From: Kitasatospora sp. NBC_01250
Lineage (GTDB): Bacteria; Actinomycetota; Actinomycetes; Streptomycetales; Streptomycetaceae
DNA: 64,000 nt
Assembly (NCBI RefSeq): GCF_036226465.1
Contig: NZ_CP108476.1
Location: forward strand, 1,550,001 to 1,614,000
Direction: 5' to 3'
The notes beneath the pieces are model-generated. The model did not search any database. It had not been told where the DNA came from and saw only the letters and a list, made by a program, of their open reading frames with translations. A program made the position numbers and the translations under genes. Each line of letters opens with the position of its first letter. Position 1 is the stretch's first letter. Positions 1-8,845 of this stretch are shown here, piece by piece.

Positions 1-57
1 GCCCGCCAGGAGGCCGAGGACTGGCCGGCGACCCGGCCCGAACAGGTGCCGGCCTGA
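1..57 (+). CDS. C-terminal end of an upstream gene (partial)
   Basis: Frame 1 is open from the first base and ends in TGA at 55-57, giving an 18-residue tail ending RPEQVPA. It lies 42 bp before the next start on the same strand, so it may be the upstream member of the same operon. Too little is visible to identify the protein. If the downstream gene is a DUF5825 protein, a radical-SAM RiPP maturase would be a plausible neighbour, but that is speculation. Confidence 0.4.
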   Translation, partial: ARQEAEDWPATRPEQVPA

Positions 58-99
58 CCGCACCTCTCCGGACAAACCCCAACAGCAGCAGGAGAGTTG

Positions 100-807
100 A
101 TGAACACCACGGCACTCACCGCGCCGCCGCGACCGGCCACCGTGGCGGTCCGGGCCTGGCGTGACGTCGAGCCGGTCACGCGGTACCTGCCGTCGATGTC
201 CCTCGGCACCGTGGAGGTGGCGGGCCCGAGCGGGCCCGCCGCCCAGCGGCTCTGGGACCTCGGCGCCCGCCGGGTGGAGATCCCGGGCACGGTGGACCTC
301 ACCAGCCCCGACACCGCCACCACTACCGACACCGCCACCGCCACCGCCACCGCCTCGGCGACGGTCCACCGGCTCTGCCTGATCCGGGACCTGACCGCAC
401 GCGCCGTCCAGGTCGACTGGACCCTGCGCCTCGGTCCGCGGGCCGAGGCCTGGGAGGAACTCGGCCACCTCCAGCCGCCGACCGCCCTGCTCGGCCCCGC
501 CGACCCCGACGCGGCACTGCGGTTGTGGACCGACACCCACCACGTGGGCAAGTGCCTGTGGCGCAAGGGCCCGGGGTTCGTCCAGATCCGCGACCGCCGC
601 TGGGGCGAACTGCGCCGCTTCACGGTCGACGAGCCGGACTACCAGGAGGTCATCGAGCGCCTGGTGGACGGCGCCCCGCAGGCCGATCTGCCCGCGCACA
701 TCCTGGCCGACCTGCGCGGCGAGCAGTTGGTCGGCCAGGTGGGCGAGCTGTTCTGGTGGCTGCCCTACCGGGTCCGGCGCTGGGCGCACGCACCGATCGT
801 GCTGTGA
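100..807 (+). CDS. Conserved actinobacterial protein, possibly DUF5825-like
   Basis: A 235-residue protein. The ATG at 100 is preferred over the TTG at 97 because GGAGAG at 91-96 sits at ribosome-binding distance. Residues 69-86 or so are a low-complexity Thr/Ala/Asp run encoded by an ACCGCC-type microsatellite. The C-terminal half has conserved-looking segments: a Cys and Gly-Pro-Gly-Phe stretch followed by QIRDRR, then a Trp-rich end (ELFWWLPYRVRRW). From memory this end resembles actinobacterial DUF5825 proteins that neighbour radical-SAM RiPP maturases. That match is unverified. No signal peptide or membrane segment is seen, and no function can be assigned. Confidence 0.7.
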   Translation: MNTTALTAPPRPATVAVRAWRDVEPVTRYLPSMSLGTVEVAGPSGPAAQRLWDLGARRVEIPGTVDLTSPDTATTTDTATATATASATVHRLCLIRDLTARAVQVDWTLRLGPRAEAWEELGHLQPPTALLGPADPDAALRLWTDTHHVGKCLWRKGPGFVQIRDRRWGELRRFTVDEPDYQEVIERLVDGAPQADLPAHILADLRGEQLVGQVGELFWWLPYRVRRWAHAPIVL

Positions 808-820
808 GGCGGGCGCAACG

Positions 821-1477
821 TCAGGCAGTGGCGACGGCCCGCGCCACGGTGTCCTCGCCCGACACCAGCTCCACCGTGCGTCCCACCAGTGGCGCCGGGT
901 CGGCCAGCAGCGCGGCGATGACGGCGGCCACGTCGGCGCGCGGCACCGCGCCCCGGCCGGTCGAATCGGCCAGCCGGACCAGCCCGGTGGGCGCGTCGTC
1001 GGTCAGCCGCCCCGGGCGCAGCACCGTCCAGTCCAGGCCCGGGCGCGCGCGCAGGTCGTCGTCGGCCGCGCCCTTGGCCCGCAGGTAGGCGCCGAAGACC
1101 GGGTCCGCGCCGTCCCCGGCCCGGGCGTCGGCGCCCATCGAGGAGAGCATCACGTAGCGCCGCACCCCCGCCTGCTCGGCGCCGTCGGCCAGCAGGACGG
1201 CCGCCGCCCGGTCGACCGTGTCCTTGCGCGCGGCACCGCTGCCCGCCCCCGCACCGGCGGCGAAGACCACCGCGTCGGCGTCGGCCAGCACCTGGGCGAC
1301 CTGCGCGCGGTCGGCGGTTTCGAGGTCGAGCAGGACCGGCTCGGCGCCGCGCTCCCGCAGGTCCGCCTCCTGCTCGGCACGGCGGATCAGGCCCACCGGG
1401 CGATCCCCGCGCTCGGCGAGCAGCCGCTCCAGGTGGAGGGCGATCTGACCATGGCCTCCGGCAATGACGATACGCAT
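821..1477 (-). CDS. NAD(P)-binding SDR-like oxidoreductase (NmrA/YhfK type)
   Basis: A 218-residue atypical short-chain dehydrogenase. It starts MRIVIAGGHGQIA, a glycine-rich Rossmann motif at residues 6-12, and contains VVFAAGAGAGSG and YVMLSSMGAD segments typical of NAD(P)H-binding SDR families. The catalytic Tyr-xxx-Lys of classical SDRs is not obvious (AYLRAKGAAD is nearest), as is common in the NmrA-like branch, so it may be a sensor or a quinone-type reductase. It is transcribed divergently from the Mut7-C gene. A perfect palindrome about 40 bp upstream suggests control by a TetR-type repressor not in the window. Its stop lies 14 bp from the end of the convergent DUF5825-like gene. Confidence 0.85.
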   Translation of the reverse strand: MRIVIAGGHGQIALHLERLLAERGDRPVGLIRRAEQEADLRERGAEPVLLDLETADRAQVAQVLADADAVVFAAGAGAGSGAARKDTVDRAAAVLLADGAEQAGVRRYVMLSSMGADARAGDGADPVFGAYLRAKGAADDDLRARPGLDWTVLRPGRLTDDAPTGLVRLADSTGRGAVPRADVAAVIAALLADPAPLVGRTVELVSGEDTVARAVATA

Positions 1478-1516
1478 GCGGGCCACGTTACCGGCCGGGC
1501 GCTCCGCGGCAGGCTT

Positions 1517-1531
1517 CTGACACCGTGTCAG
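1517..1531. promoter_or_regulatory. Perfect 15-bp palindromic operator-like site
   Basis: CTGACAC-C-GTGTCAG is a perfect 7-bp inverted repeat with one central base, 40 bp upstream of the SDR start in the 187-bp divergent gap. The form TGACACNGTGTCA is typical of TetR-family sites that control oxidoreductase genes in actinobacteria. No TetR gene is present in the window. Confidence 0.5.
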
Positions 1532-1664
1532 CACCGGATGGCGCACCGCCGACCGGACCGTCGGCCCCGACCGACAGCTGCGCGTCCCGGGGCCGGCCCG
1601 ACCGACCAGACCGGCCCTGCGCCGGGCCCGGAAACCTGCTGGCCCCGGCCGCCCCCGCGCTGGC

Positions 1665-2489
1665 ATGCTGGACGGTGTGGAGCACATCGAGAACGTCGAG
1701 CCCGCGGCGGCCTCCGCGACCGCCGCGACCACCACTGCCGTCGAGCGACCCGAGGTCTGGCTCGAGGTGGCCGCCGAGCTGCGCATGTTCCTCCCTGCGG
1801 CGCGGCGGATCGGCCGGTCGATGGTGCGCACCGACGGCGCCGCCACCCTCGGCCACCTGGTGGAGTCGCTCGGTGTGCCGCTGACCGAGGTCGGCGAGCT
1901 GCTGGCCGACGGCCGCCCGGTGCCCGCCGGACACCTGCCCCGGCACGGCGAGCAGATCTCGGTGCGCGGGGTGACCCGGCCGCAGCCGCTGCCCGGCCCG
2001 CCCCGCTTCCTGCTCGACGTCCATCTCGGCACCCTGGCCCGACGGCTGCGCCTACTGGGGATCGACGCGGCCTACGAGAACCCCGACATCGGCGACGCCG
2101 CGCTCGCCGCCCGCTCCGCCGCCGAGCAGCGGGTGCTGCTCTCGCGCGACCGGGGCCTGTTGCGGCGCCGCGAGCTGTGGGCGGGCGGATACGTCTACAG
2201 CCACCGCCCGGAGGAGCAACTGCGCGACGTGCTCTCCCGGTTCGCGCCGCCACTGGCCCCCTGGACCAGGTGCACGAGCTGCAACGGGCAACTGCGGCAG
2301 GCCGCGAAGGCCACTGTGCAGGAGCAGTTGGAGGACGGCACGGAGCGCTCCTACGACGCCTTCGCCCGCTGCGCGGACTGCGGGCAGGTGTACTGGCGCG
2401 GGGCGCACCACGCCCGGTTGACCGCGATCGTGGACGAGGCGCTGGGCGAGTTCGGCCCCGGCCGGCCGACACAGCCGGCCCGGCCATAG
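1665..2489 (+). CDS. Mut7-C RNase-domain protein with N-terminal ubiquitin/ThiS-like domain
   Basis: A 274-residue protein. The N-terminal half (about 25-105) resembles a MoaD/ThiS-like beta-grasp domain ending in a GEQISVRG-type strand. The C-terminal half has the Mut7-C PIN-like nuclease pattern: FLLDVHLGTLARRLRLLG, then LLSRDRGLLRR with acidic residues, then a zinc ribbon with Cys pairs CTSCNG and CADCGQVYWRG. The family is predicted to act on RNA. The start is uncertain: the ATG at 1665 is used, but GTG codons at 1674 and 1677 are possible. It is divergent from the SDR gene. Confidence 0.85.
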   Translation: MLDGVEHIENVEPAAASATAATTTAVERPEVWLEVAAELRMFLPAARRIGRSMVRTDGAATLGHLVESLGVPLTEVGELLADGRPVPAGHLPRHGEQISVRGVTRPQPLPGPPRFLLDVHLGTLARRLRLLGIDAAYENPDIGDAALAARSAAEQRVLLSRDRGLLRRRELWAGGYVYSHRPEEQLRDVLSRFAPPLAPWTRCTSCNGQLRQAAKATVQEQLEDGTERSYDAFARCADCGQVYWRGAHHARLTAIVDEALGEFGPGRPTQPARP

Positions 2490-2600
2490 GGCCTGTCCGG
2501 ACCTGACGCTTCCGCGCGCCACGACCAGGAGCTACTCTCCGGTAACGACACCGCAGCGGGATCCGCCCCGACGGCGGGTCGCCGAACGATGGAGTGCCCC

Positions 2601-3026
2601 GTGCCCGCATCCTCGCCCCGCCCCGGCGTGCGGCCCTCGGCCTCCCCCGGGTCCACGCGCTCCGCGCGGCTGCTCGGCGGCCTGCTGATCGGCGCGGGCA
2701 TCACGCACTTCGTCGCACCCCGCACCTTCGACGCCATGGTGCCCCGTGCGCTGCCCGGCAGCCCGCGCGCCTGGACCCGTGCGAGCGGGGCGGCCGAGCT
2801 CGCGATCGGGGCGGCCGTCGCCGCCCCGCGCACCCGCAGGCTGGGCGCGCTGGCCGCCGCCGGACTCTTCGTCGCCGTCTTCCCGGCCAACGTCAAGATG
2901 GCCGCCGACTGGCGCGACCGCCCGCTCCCGCTGCGCACCGCGGCGCTCGCCCGCCTGCCGCTCCAGGTCCCGCTGGTGCGCTGGGCGCTGCGCGTGCACC
3001 GCGCCGCGCAGACCGAGCGCAGCTGA
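2601..3026 (+). CDS. DoxX-like small membrane protein
   Basis: A 141-residue protein with three to four hydrophobic segments and the typical DoxX start ARLLGGLLIGAGITHFVAP, followed by a glycine/alanine-rich helix and FPANVKMAADWRDRPLP. The GTG at 2601 is preferred over the ATG at 2589 because GGAG at 2591-2594 gives a six-base spacing. DoxX/YphA proteins sit in the cytoplasmic membrane and have been linked to quinone or thiol redox functions, but no specific role can be assigned. It lies 111 bp downstream of the Mut7-C gene and converges on the oxidase gene. Confidence 0.8.
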   Translation: MPASSPRPGVRPSASPGSTRSARLLGGLLIGAGITHFVAPRTFDAMVPRALPGSPRAWTRASGAAELAIGAAVAAPRTRRLGALAAAGLFVAVFPANVKMAADWRDRPLPLRTAALARLPLQVPLVRWALRVHRAAQTERS

Positions 3027-3038
3027 TCCGAGGCGCCG

Positions 3039-4220
3039 TCAGCCCAGCACCCGCACCAGCCCCCGGTCCACGTCCCGCACCCGCGGACGCCCCGCCAGCG
3101 CCATCGCCTCCGTCAACTCCTCCCGCAGCAGCGCCAGCAGCGCGCTCACCCCGGCCTCGCCCGCCACCGCCAGCCCCCACAGTGCGGGGCGGCCCAGCAG
3201 CGCCGCGTCCGCGCCGAGCGCGAGCACCTTCAACACGTCGACGCCGGTGCGCAGTTCGCCGTCCACCAGTACCGCGCAGCGCCCGCGCACGGCGGCCGTG
3301 ATCTCCGGCAGCGCGGTGATCGCCGGTATCGCGCCGTCCAGTTGACGTCCGCCGTGGTTGGAGACCACGATGCCGGCCGCCCCCGCGTCCACCGCCCGCC
3401 GGGCGTCCTCGCTGGTCAGGATGCCCTTGAGGACCAGCGGCAGCGAGGTCTGCCGGCGCAGCCAGCCGAGGTCGGACCAGGTGATCGAGGCGTCGAACTG
3501 CTCGCGGGCGTGCCGGACGATGGCCGACCGGCCGTCCTGCCGGACATGGCTGGCGGTCATCAACTCCGGGTCCAGATTGACCGCATGGACGTGATCGGGC
3601 AGCGTGAAGGCGTTGCGGTCGTCCCGCAGCCGCCGGGCGACCTGGGGGGCGTCGACGGTGAGCACCAGCGCGCGGAAGCCGGCCGCCTCGGCCCTGGCGA
3701 TCAGCTGGATCAGCGCCTCCCGGCGGCGCAGCCAGTAGAGCTGGAGCCAGCAGGGTCCGGCACCGGCCGCGGCGATCTCCTCCAGGGTCCGGCTGGCGAA
3801 GATCGAGGCGATGAAGAGCGCACCCTGCGCTCCGGCGGCCCGGGCGGTGGCGACCTCGCCCTGCGGATCGCAGAGCCGGTGGTAGGCCATCGGCGCGATG
3901 CCCACCGGCATGCCCAGCGCGGCACCGAGCAGCTCGGCCGCCGGGTCCACCCGGTCGACGTCGACCAGCACCGAGGGCCGGAGCCGGACCCGGTCCAGCG
4001 CCTGGCGCACCGCCCGTGGCAGCGTCTCGGTACCGCTGGCACCGGCCAGGAAGTCCCAGACCGGGGCGGGCAGTCGGGCCCGCGCCGGCTCCTCGTACTC
4101 CGCCACGGTGAGCAGCCGCGCCAGCGTCTGCTCCTCTCCGTGCCCACTGCCCTGCACCGGCACCCGCCCCGCCGTCGGCAACTGCGCCACAGTCCACCAC
4201 CCCTGCCCCGTCCATCGCAC
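3039..4220 (-). CDS. FMN-dependent alpha-hydroxy-acid oxidase/dehydrogenase
   Basis: About 393 residues with the glycolate oxidase/lactate dehydrogenase TIM-barrel fold. Visible active-site elements are QLYW (Tyr), VDAPQVARR (Arg), LPLVLKGIL (Lys) and VSNHGGRQLDG (His and Arg). The phosphate-binding DG/LGRP region is also present, although the usual DGGIRRG reads DGELRTG. The tyrosine that contacts the substrate carboxylate in plant glycolate oxidase (Tyr24) aligns by eye with Phe in VWDFLAG. The substrate is unknown; L-lactate, glycolate or an arylglycolate are possible. No clear ribosome-binding site precedes the GTG at 4220 or the TTG at 4223, so the first 30 or so residues are uncertain. 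Confidence 0.85.
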   Translation of the reverse strand: MRWTGQGWWTVAQLPTAGRVPVQGSGHGEEQTLARLLTVAEYEEPARARLPAPVWDFLAGASGTETLPRAVRQALDRVRLRPSVLVDVDRVDPAAELLGAALGMPVGIAPMAYHRLCDPQGEVATARAAGAQGALFIASIFASRTLEEIAAAGAGPCWLQLYWLRRREALIQLIARAEAAGFRALVLTVDAPQVARRLRDDRNAFTLPDHVHAVNLDPELMTASHVRQDGRSAIVRHAREQFDASITWSDLGWLRRQTSLPLVLKGILTSEDARRAVDAGAAGIVVSNHGGRQLDGAIPAITALPEITAAVRGRCAVLVDGELRTGVDVLKVLALGADAALLGRPALWGLAVAGEAGVSALLALLREELTEAMALAGRPRVRDVDRGLVRVLG

Positions 4221-4244
4221 CAATGGTCTTGTGTGCGAATGGAT

Positions 4245-4259
4245 CTGACGATAAGTCAG
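4245..4259. promoter_or_regulatory. Short inverted repeat upstream of the hydroxy-acid oxidase
   Basis: CTGAC-GATAA-GTCAG, 25 bp upstream of the oxidase start, is a perfect 5-bp inverted repeat with a 5-bp centre in the 119-bp gap. It could be a GntR-type operator or part of the promoter. The evidence is only position and symmetry. Confidence 0.3.
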
Positions 4260-4339
4260 TTCGCTACTCTCCTCCGATCGGGGGCCGTGCGAAAGCCCGC
4301 CGCACGGTCCGGGCCGCCGCGCACCCGCCGCTACCGCTG

Positions 4340-6841
4340 CTACCGCCCCGGCAGTTCCTGCTCGGTCCAGATCGTCTTGCCCGAGGTGGTGTAGCGGCTC
4401 CCCCAGCGGCTGGTCAGCTGCGCCACCAGGTAGAGCCCGCGCCCGCCCTCGTCGGTCAGCCGGGCCCGGCGCATCCGCGGCTGGGTGCTGCTGCCGTCGG
4501 AGACCTCGCAGGTCAGCATGTCCGCCCGGATCAGCCGCACCACCACGGGCCCGCCGGCGTAGCGGATCGCGTTGGTGACCAGCTCGCTGAGCACGAGCTC
4601 GGTGGTGAAGGCCAGTTCCTCCAGGCCCCAGGCGACCAGCGTCCGGGTGGCGTCCTCACGCACCCGGCCGACCGCCGCGGGGTCGGGCTCGACCGACCAG
4701 ACGGCGGTGTCGGCGGCGGGCACCACCTTGGTGCGGGCCAGCAGCAGGGTCACGTCGTCGTGCAGCCGGGTCGGCGGCAGTCCGGCGATGATCCGCTGCC
4801 CGGCCTCCGGCAGCGGCAGGTCCTGGGCCCGGACCGCGGCCAGCCGCCTGGTCAGCTCGTCCATCCCGCTGTCGATGTCGCCCTCGCCGCGCTCGATCAG
4901 CCCGTCGGTGTAGAGCGCAAGCACGCTGCCCGGCTCCAGCACCACCCTGGTGGCCTCGAACGGCAGCCCGCCCACGCCCAGCGGCGGCCCGGGCGCCACC
5001 GGCAGGTACTCGGTGCTGCCGTCCGGGTGGGCGACGGCGGGCGGCGGGTGGCCGGCGCTGGCCACCGTGCAGGTCCGGGCGACCGGGTCGTAGACCGCGT
5101 ACAGGCAGGTCCCGCCGAACGAGCCGGGCTCCGGCCGGGCGGCCCGGCCGGCGGCCCGCTCGCCCTCGGCCTCGGCCTCGGCCCAGGGGTGGCTCTGGAC
5201 ACCGGCGCCGTAGCGGCCCGGGTCCAGCCCCTCCGCCTCCAGGTCCACCTCCCCGTCGGCCGCCAGCGCCGCCTCCACGAGCAGTTGGGCCACCAGGTCG
5301 TCCAGGTGGACCAGCAGTTCGTCCGGCTCCAGGTCCAGGTCGGCCAGCGTGCGCACGGCGGTGCGCAGCCGGCCCATGGTGGCCGAGGCGTGCAGGCCGT
5401 GCCCGGTGACGTCGCCGACCACCAGCGCCACCCGGGCCGAGGAGAGCGGGATGACGTCGAACCAGTCACCGCCCACGCCGCCCACGGTGTCGGTCGGCAG
5501 GTAGACGCTGGCAGTGCTGACCGCGGCGACCGAGCGGACGGCCGGCGGCAGCAGGCTGCGCTGCAGGCCGATCGCGGCACGGTGCTCGCGGGTGTAGCGG
5601 CGGGCGTTGTCCAGCGCGAGCGCGGCGCGGGCGGCGATCTCGCGCAGCAGCGTGCGGTCCTCCTCCTCGAAGGCCTCCTTCCAGTGGTCGCGGCGCACCC
5701 CGATCCGGCCGAGCAGCAGGCCGCGGGCGATCAGCGGGGCGGTGACCAGCCAGGGCTCCCCCAGGTCCGCGGCGAGCCCGGCCGCCTCCGCGCCGTCCGG
5801 TCCGACCTGCACGCTGTCCCCGGTGGCCGGCACCGCCTCGGGCGGCCCCGCCACGGCCGTGCGGCGCAGCAGCAGCAGGCCGTCGCGGTCCGGGGCCGGC
5901 TCCTCGCCGGTGAAGACGGCGGGTGCCACCTCCACCACCGCGACGTCCGCGAAGTCGCCCACCAGCGCCTCGGCCAGCTGCTGGGCGCTCTCGGTGACCG
6001 ACAGCGAGCGCCCGGTGGCCACGGTGACCTGGTGCAGCAGCGCCAGGCGCCGCCGGGTGCGGTACTCGTCGGTGATGTCGTTGAAGAGCGCGGTCAGGCC
6101 GATCACCGCACCGTCGGAGGCCTGCAGCCGGAACGCGGAGATCGCCATCATCCGGCCGCCGCGCGGGTCTATCACGGTGCGGGCCAGTTCCTCGGCCAGC
6201 ACCAGCGGCCGCCCGGTCTCCATCACCTCGCGCAGGTGCTGCTCGAAGGCGGCGGCGTCCTGCGGCTGGAGGAAGTCGGCCAGCTTGCGCCCGGTGAGGG
6301 TGACCGGCATGCCGGAGTAGGGCAGCAGGTGGGTGTTGGTCCGCACGATCCGCAGGTCCTGGTCGAAGACCACCAGGCCGAGCCGGTCCTGCAGGAAGAG
6401 CTCGCGGGTGAACGCCTGGTCCTGGCGCCAGCGGTCCGCGGCGCCGGCCCGGGCACCGAGCACGACATAGCGGGCGCTGCTGCGGTCACCGAAGGGCGCA
6501 CCGCGCAGCACCAGTATCCGGACCTCCAGCGCGATCAGCCGCCCGTCGCCGGTGTGGACGCTGACCCGCCCCGCCCAACTGCTGCCGCGCCGCGCGTAGC
6601 CCTGCGGCCCGGCCGTGCTCGGTGGGCCGGCCGGCTCGGCCGGTGCGGCCAGCAGCTCGCGGACCCGGCGCCCGCGCAGCACCCCTGCGGGGAGGGCCAG
6701 CAGCGTCTCGGCGGCGGCCGTGCAGTCCATGATCCTGCCGCCGCCGTCGACCAGTACCCCTGCCACGCCGTCGAGGAACGGGAAGCGGGAGTCGTCCATG
6801 CCGTCCACCTCGCCCGGTCGCGCTCTCTCCTCATCCTCCAT
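4340..6841 (-). CDS. Multidomain PAS-PAS-GAF-PP2C phosphatase with C-terminal HATPase (RsbU/SpoIIE type)
   Basis: An 833-residue cytoplasmic regulator. In order it has a PAS domain (about 15-120), a second PAS (about 145-265), a GAF domain (about 275-430), and a SpoIIE-type PP2C phosphatase (about 450-680). The phosphatase shows GGDWFDV, VVGDVTGHG and LYTDGLIERGEGDID, which carry its metal-binding acidic residues. A GHKL anti-sigma kinase domain (about 700-830) shows ELVTNAIRYAGG and DEGGRGLYLV. Such fusions tune anti-sigma/anti-anti-sigma partner switching in Streptomyces. No STAS or sigma gene is adjacent. The ATG at 6841 with GGGAAG just upstream is used; the ATG at 6799 with GAGG is an alternative. 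Confidence 0.9.
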   Translation of the reverse strand: MEDEERARPGEVDGMDDSRFPFLDGVAGVLVDGGGRIMDCTAAAETLLALPAGVLRGRRVRELLAAPAEPAGPPSTAGPQGYARRGSSWAGRVSVHTGDGRLIALEVRILVLRGAPFGDRSSARYVVLGARAGAADRWRQDQAFTRELFLQDRLGLVVFDQDLRIVRTNTHLLPYSGMPVTLTGRKLADFLQPQDAAAFEQHLREVMETGRPLVLAEELARTVIDPRGGRMMAISAFRLQASDGAVIGLTALFNDITDEYRTRRRLALLHQVTVATGRSLSVTESAQQLAEALVGDFADVAVVEVAPAVFTGEEPAPDRDGLLLLRRTAVAGPPEAVPATGDSVQVGPDGAEAAGLAADLGEPWLVTAPLIARGLLLGRIGVRRDHWKEAFEEEDRTLLREIAARAALALDNARRYTREHRAAIGLQRSLLPPAVRSVAAVSTASVYLPTDTVGGVGGDWFDVIPLSSARVALVVGDVTGHGLHASATMGRLRTAVRTLADLDLEPDELLVHLDDLVAQLLVEAALAADGEVDLEAEGLDPGRYGAGVQSHPWAEAEAEGERAAGRAARPEPGSFGGTCLYAVYDPVARTCTVASAGHPPPAVAHPDGSTEYLPVAPGPPLGVGGLPFEATRVVLEPGSVLALYTDGLIERGEGDIDSGMDELTRRLAAVRAQDLPLPEAGQRIIAGLPPTRLHDDVTLLLARTKVVPAADTAVWSVEPDPAAVGRVREDATRTLVAWGLEELAFTTELVLSELVTNAIRYAGGPVVVRLIRADMLTCEVSDGSSTQPRMRRARLTDEGGRGLYLVAQLTSRWGSRYTTSGKTIWTEQELPGR

Positions 6842-6926
6842 CGGACTTCCCGTTTCGGCGCTGCGGCGCTCCGGGCAGTGACCGGAGACCGCCTGCCGGG
6901 CCACGCTCGGTGACGGGCCGGAGCGG

Positions 6927-8567
6927 TCAGTGGCCGCCCGCGTCGAGCACCTCGACATCGGCGATGTTGCGCTCGATGTCGGCCGCCGGCAGCGACACCG
7001 CCAGCGCCCAGTAGTAGACGGCCAGGGAGAAGACCGAGATCACCAGGATGTCCCACCACAGCGGCAGGTGGTGTTCGGCGCCCGCGCCGAACTGGCCCTG
7101 CCAGGAGACCACGCCCATGCCCACCAGGTAGACGGGCAGCCACTGGCCGGCCCGGAAGTCCATCCGGGGGGCGCCCGGCAGCCCCTTGGACCGGGCGTAG
7201 GCGGCGTAGGAGCCCAGCAGCAGGTAGCCGAGCAGGATCGAGGCGCCCAGCCGCCACAGCGTGTCCCAGCCGGACCAGTAGATGACCAGGCTGGCGATCA
7301 CGAAGGCGAGCGGCGAGACGAACTCGCCGGCCGGCAGCCGGTAGGGCCGCTCCAGGTCGGGGAAGCGCTTGCGCAGCACGCCGAAGGCCAGCGGCGCTCC
7401 CGCGTACATCAGCACCACCGCCGAGGTGATGAAGCTGACCAGCCGCTGCCAGCTGGGGAAGGGCAGGAAGCAGAGCACACCGGCCACGAAGGCGATCAGC
7501 AGGCCGGCCCAGGGCACCGCGCGCCGGTCGGTGGCCTGCATCGCCTGCGGCGCGTAGCCGTTGCGGCTGAGGCCGTAGGTGATCCGGGAGCTGGAGGTGA
7601 TGTAGACCAGGCCGGTGCCGGCCGGCGAGATGATCGCGTCGATGTACAGCACGGTGGCCAGCCCGCTGAGCCCGATCAGCGTGGCCAGCCCGGCGAACGG
7701 GCCGCTGATGCCCTGGTAGGTCAGGTTGCCCCAGCCCTTGGCGAAGGTGTCCGGGGGCAGCGCACCGATGAAGACCACCTGGAGCAGGATGTAGACCAGG
7801 CTGCCGATCAGCACCGATCCGAGCACCGCGCGGGGGATGTCGCGGCGCGGGTGGGTGCTCTCGCCGGCCCACTGGATGGCCTGTTCGAAGCCGAGCAGCG
7901 CGAAGATCACGCCGCTGGTGCTGATCGCCGAGAGCACGCCGCGGGCGCCGAAGGGCGCGAAGCCCTGCGAGGTGAAGTTGGAGCCGTGGAACTCCTGCGA
8001 CGCGAAGATCAGGATCGTCACCACCGGCACGGCGACCTTCCACCAGGTGGCCGCGCTGTTGGTGCGGGCCAGCCACTTGACGCCGAGGAAGTTGATCGCG
8101 ACGAAGATCGCGAGCAGCACCGCGGCGACCGCGAAACCCGAGCCGGTCAGCGTCTGGTTCTTGTTCTGGAAGCCGTCCGCCCAGCTCCAGTGCCGGGCGT
8201 AGCCGATCATCGCCTGCACCTCGATCGGGGCGATGGTGGCGGCCTGCAGCCAGGTGAACCAGCCGAAGGACATGCCGGCGAAGCCGCCGAAGGCGTAGTG
8301 CGGGTAGCGCGCGGTGCCGCCGGCCACCGGGAAGAGGCCGCCGAGCTCGGCGTGCACCAGGGCGAGCAGCACGATGGCGATCGCGCCGACGCCCCAGGAG
8401 AGCAGTGCGGCAGGACCGGCGGCCGTGACGGCCTTCTCGGCGCCGAAGAGCCAGCCGGAGCCGATGATCGCTCCGACCGAGGCCCAGAGCAGGCCGAGCA
8501 TGCCGACCTCGCGGCGCAGGACGTGCCGTTGGGAGTTGTTCGGGGGCGCCGGAGCGGGCGTTGCCAT
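6927..8567 (-). CDS. APC-superfamily amino-acid permease (paralogue 1)
   Basis: A 546-residue permease with about 12 to 14 membrane segments. The first helix has the APC signature SVGAIIGSGWLFGA, and a WAGESTHPRRDIPRA motif is present. The ATG at 8567 has AGAGGA six bases upstream. The C-terminus ends IADVEVLDAGGH. The nearest known relatives, from memory, are aspartate:proton symporter-like APC proteins, but the substrate is inferred only. A second copy, about two-thirds identical by eye, lies at 27830-29467 with a very similar C-terminal tail. The coding start is followed upstream by a 324-bp gap holding its promoter region. Confidence 0.9.
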   Translation of the reverse strand: MATPAPAPPNNSQRHVLRREVGMLGLLWASVGAIIGSGWLFGAEKAVTAAGPAALLSWGVGAIAIVLLALVHAELGGLFPVAGGTARYPHYAFGGFAGMSFGWFTWLQAATIAPIEVQAMIGYARHWSWADGFQNKNQTLTGSGFAVAAVLLAIFVAINFLGVKWLARTNSAATWWKVAVPVVTILIFASQEFHGSNFTSQGFAPFGARGVLSAISTSGVIFALLGFEQAIQWAGESTHPRRDIPRAVLGSVLIGSLVYILLQVVFIGALPPDTFAKGWGNLTYQGISGPFAGLATLIGLSGLATVLYIDAIISPAGTGLVYITSSSRITYGLSRNGYAPQAMQATDRRAVPWAGLLIAFVAGVLCFLPFPSWQRLVSFITSAVVLMYAGAPLAFGVLRKRFPDLERPYRLPAGEFVSPLAFVIASLVIYWSGWDTLWRLGASILLGYLLLGSYAAYARSKGLPGAPRMDFRAGQWLPVYLVGMGVVSWQGQFGAGAEHHLPLWWDILVISVFSLAVYYWALAVSLPAADIERNIADVEVLDAGGH

Positions 8568-8805
8568 GGCTGGTCCTCTCGGACGACGGCGGGGGTCAGC
8601 CCGACGCTCCCGCAGAACGGCCCCGGCCCGCGTGCCGCACGCCGAACGGGCGCCATCATCGCCAGCCGTCCGGCCTAGCGGGCGAGGGATCATCACCTGC
8701 TGATATGGATGTGACGGAGAATCATGTCAGCAAGCGTTGATTTGCGCGCCGGGGCGTGCCAGGCTCGACCCGGCCCCGCCAGGCCCTGCCCCACCCACCC
8801 GGTCC

Positions 8806-8844
8806 GGCCTGGGCCGGGAACCTTTCCCCTGCCCGGCCCAGGCC
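8806..8844 (-). terminator. Strong hairpin terminator, 13-bp perfect stem
   Basis: GGCCTGGGCCGGG (8806-8818) pairs perfectly with 8832-8844 across a 13-base loop. It lies 48 bases beyond the stop of the upstream minus-strand membrane protein gene. Confidence 0.75.
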
Positions 8845-8845
8845 C

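Noticed and set aside
4223..6913. An 896-residue plus-strand frame across the phosphatase gene
   Set aside because: The minus strand encodes intact PAS, GAF, PP2C and HATPase motifs. The plus frame has a low-complexity Gly/Arg/Gln composition typical of a shadow.
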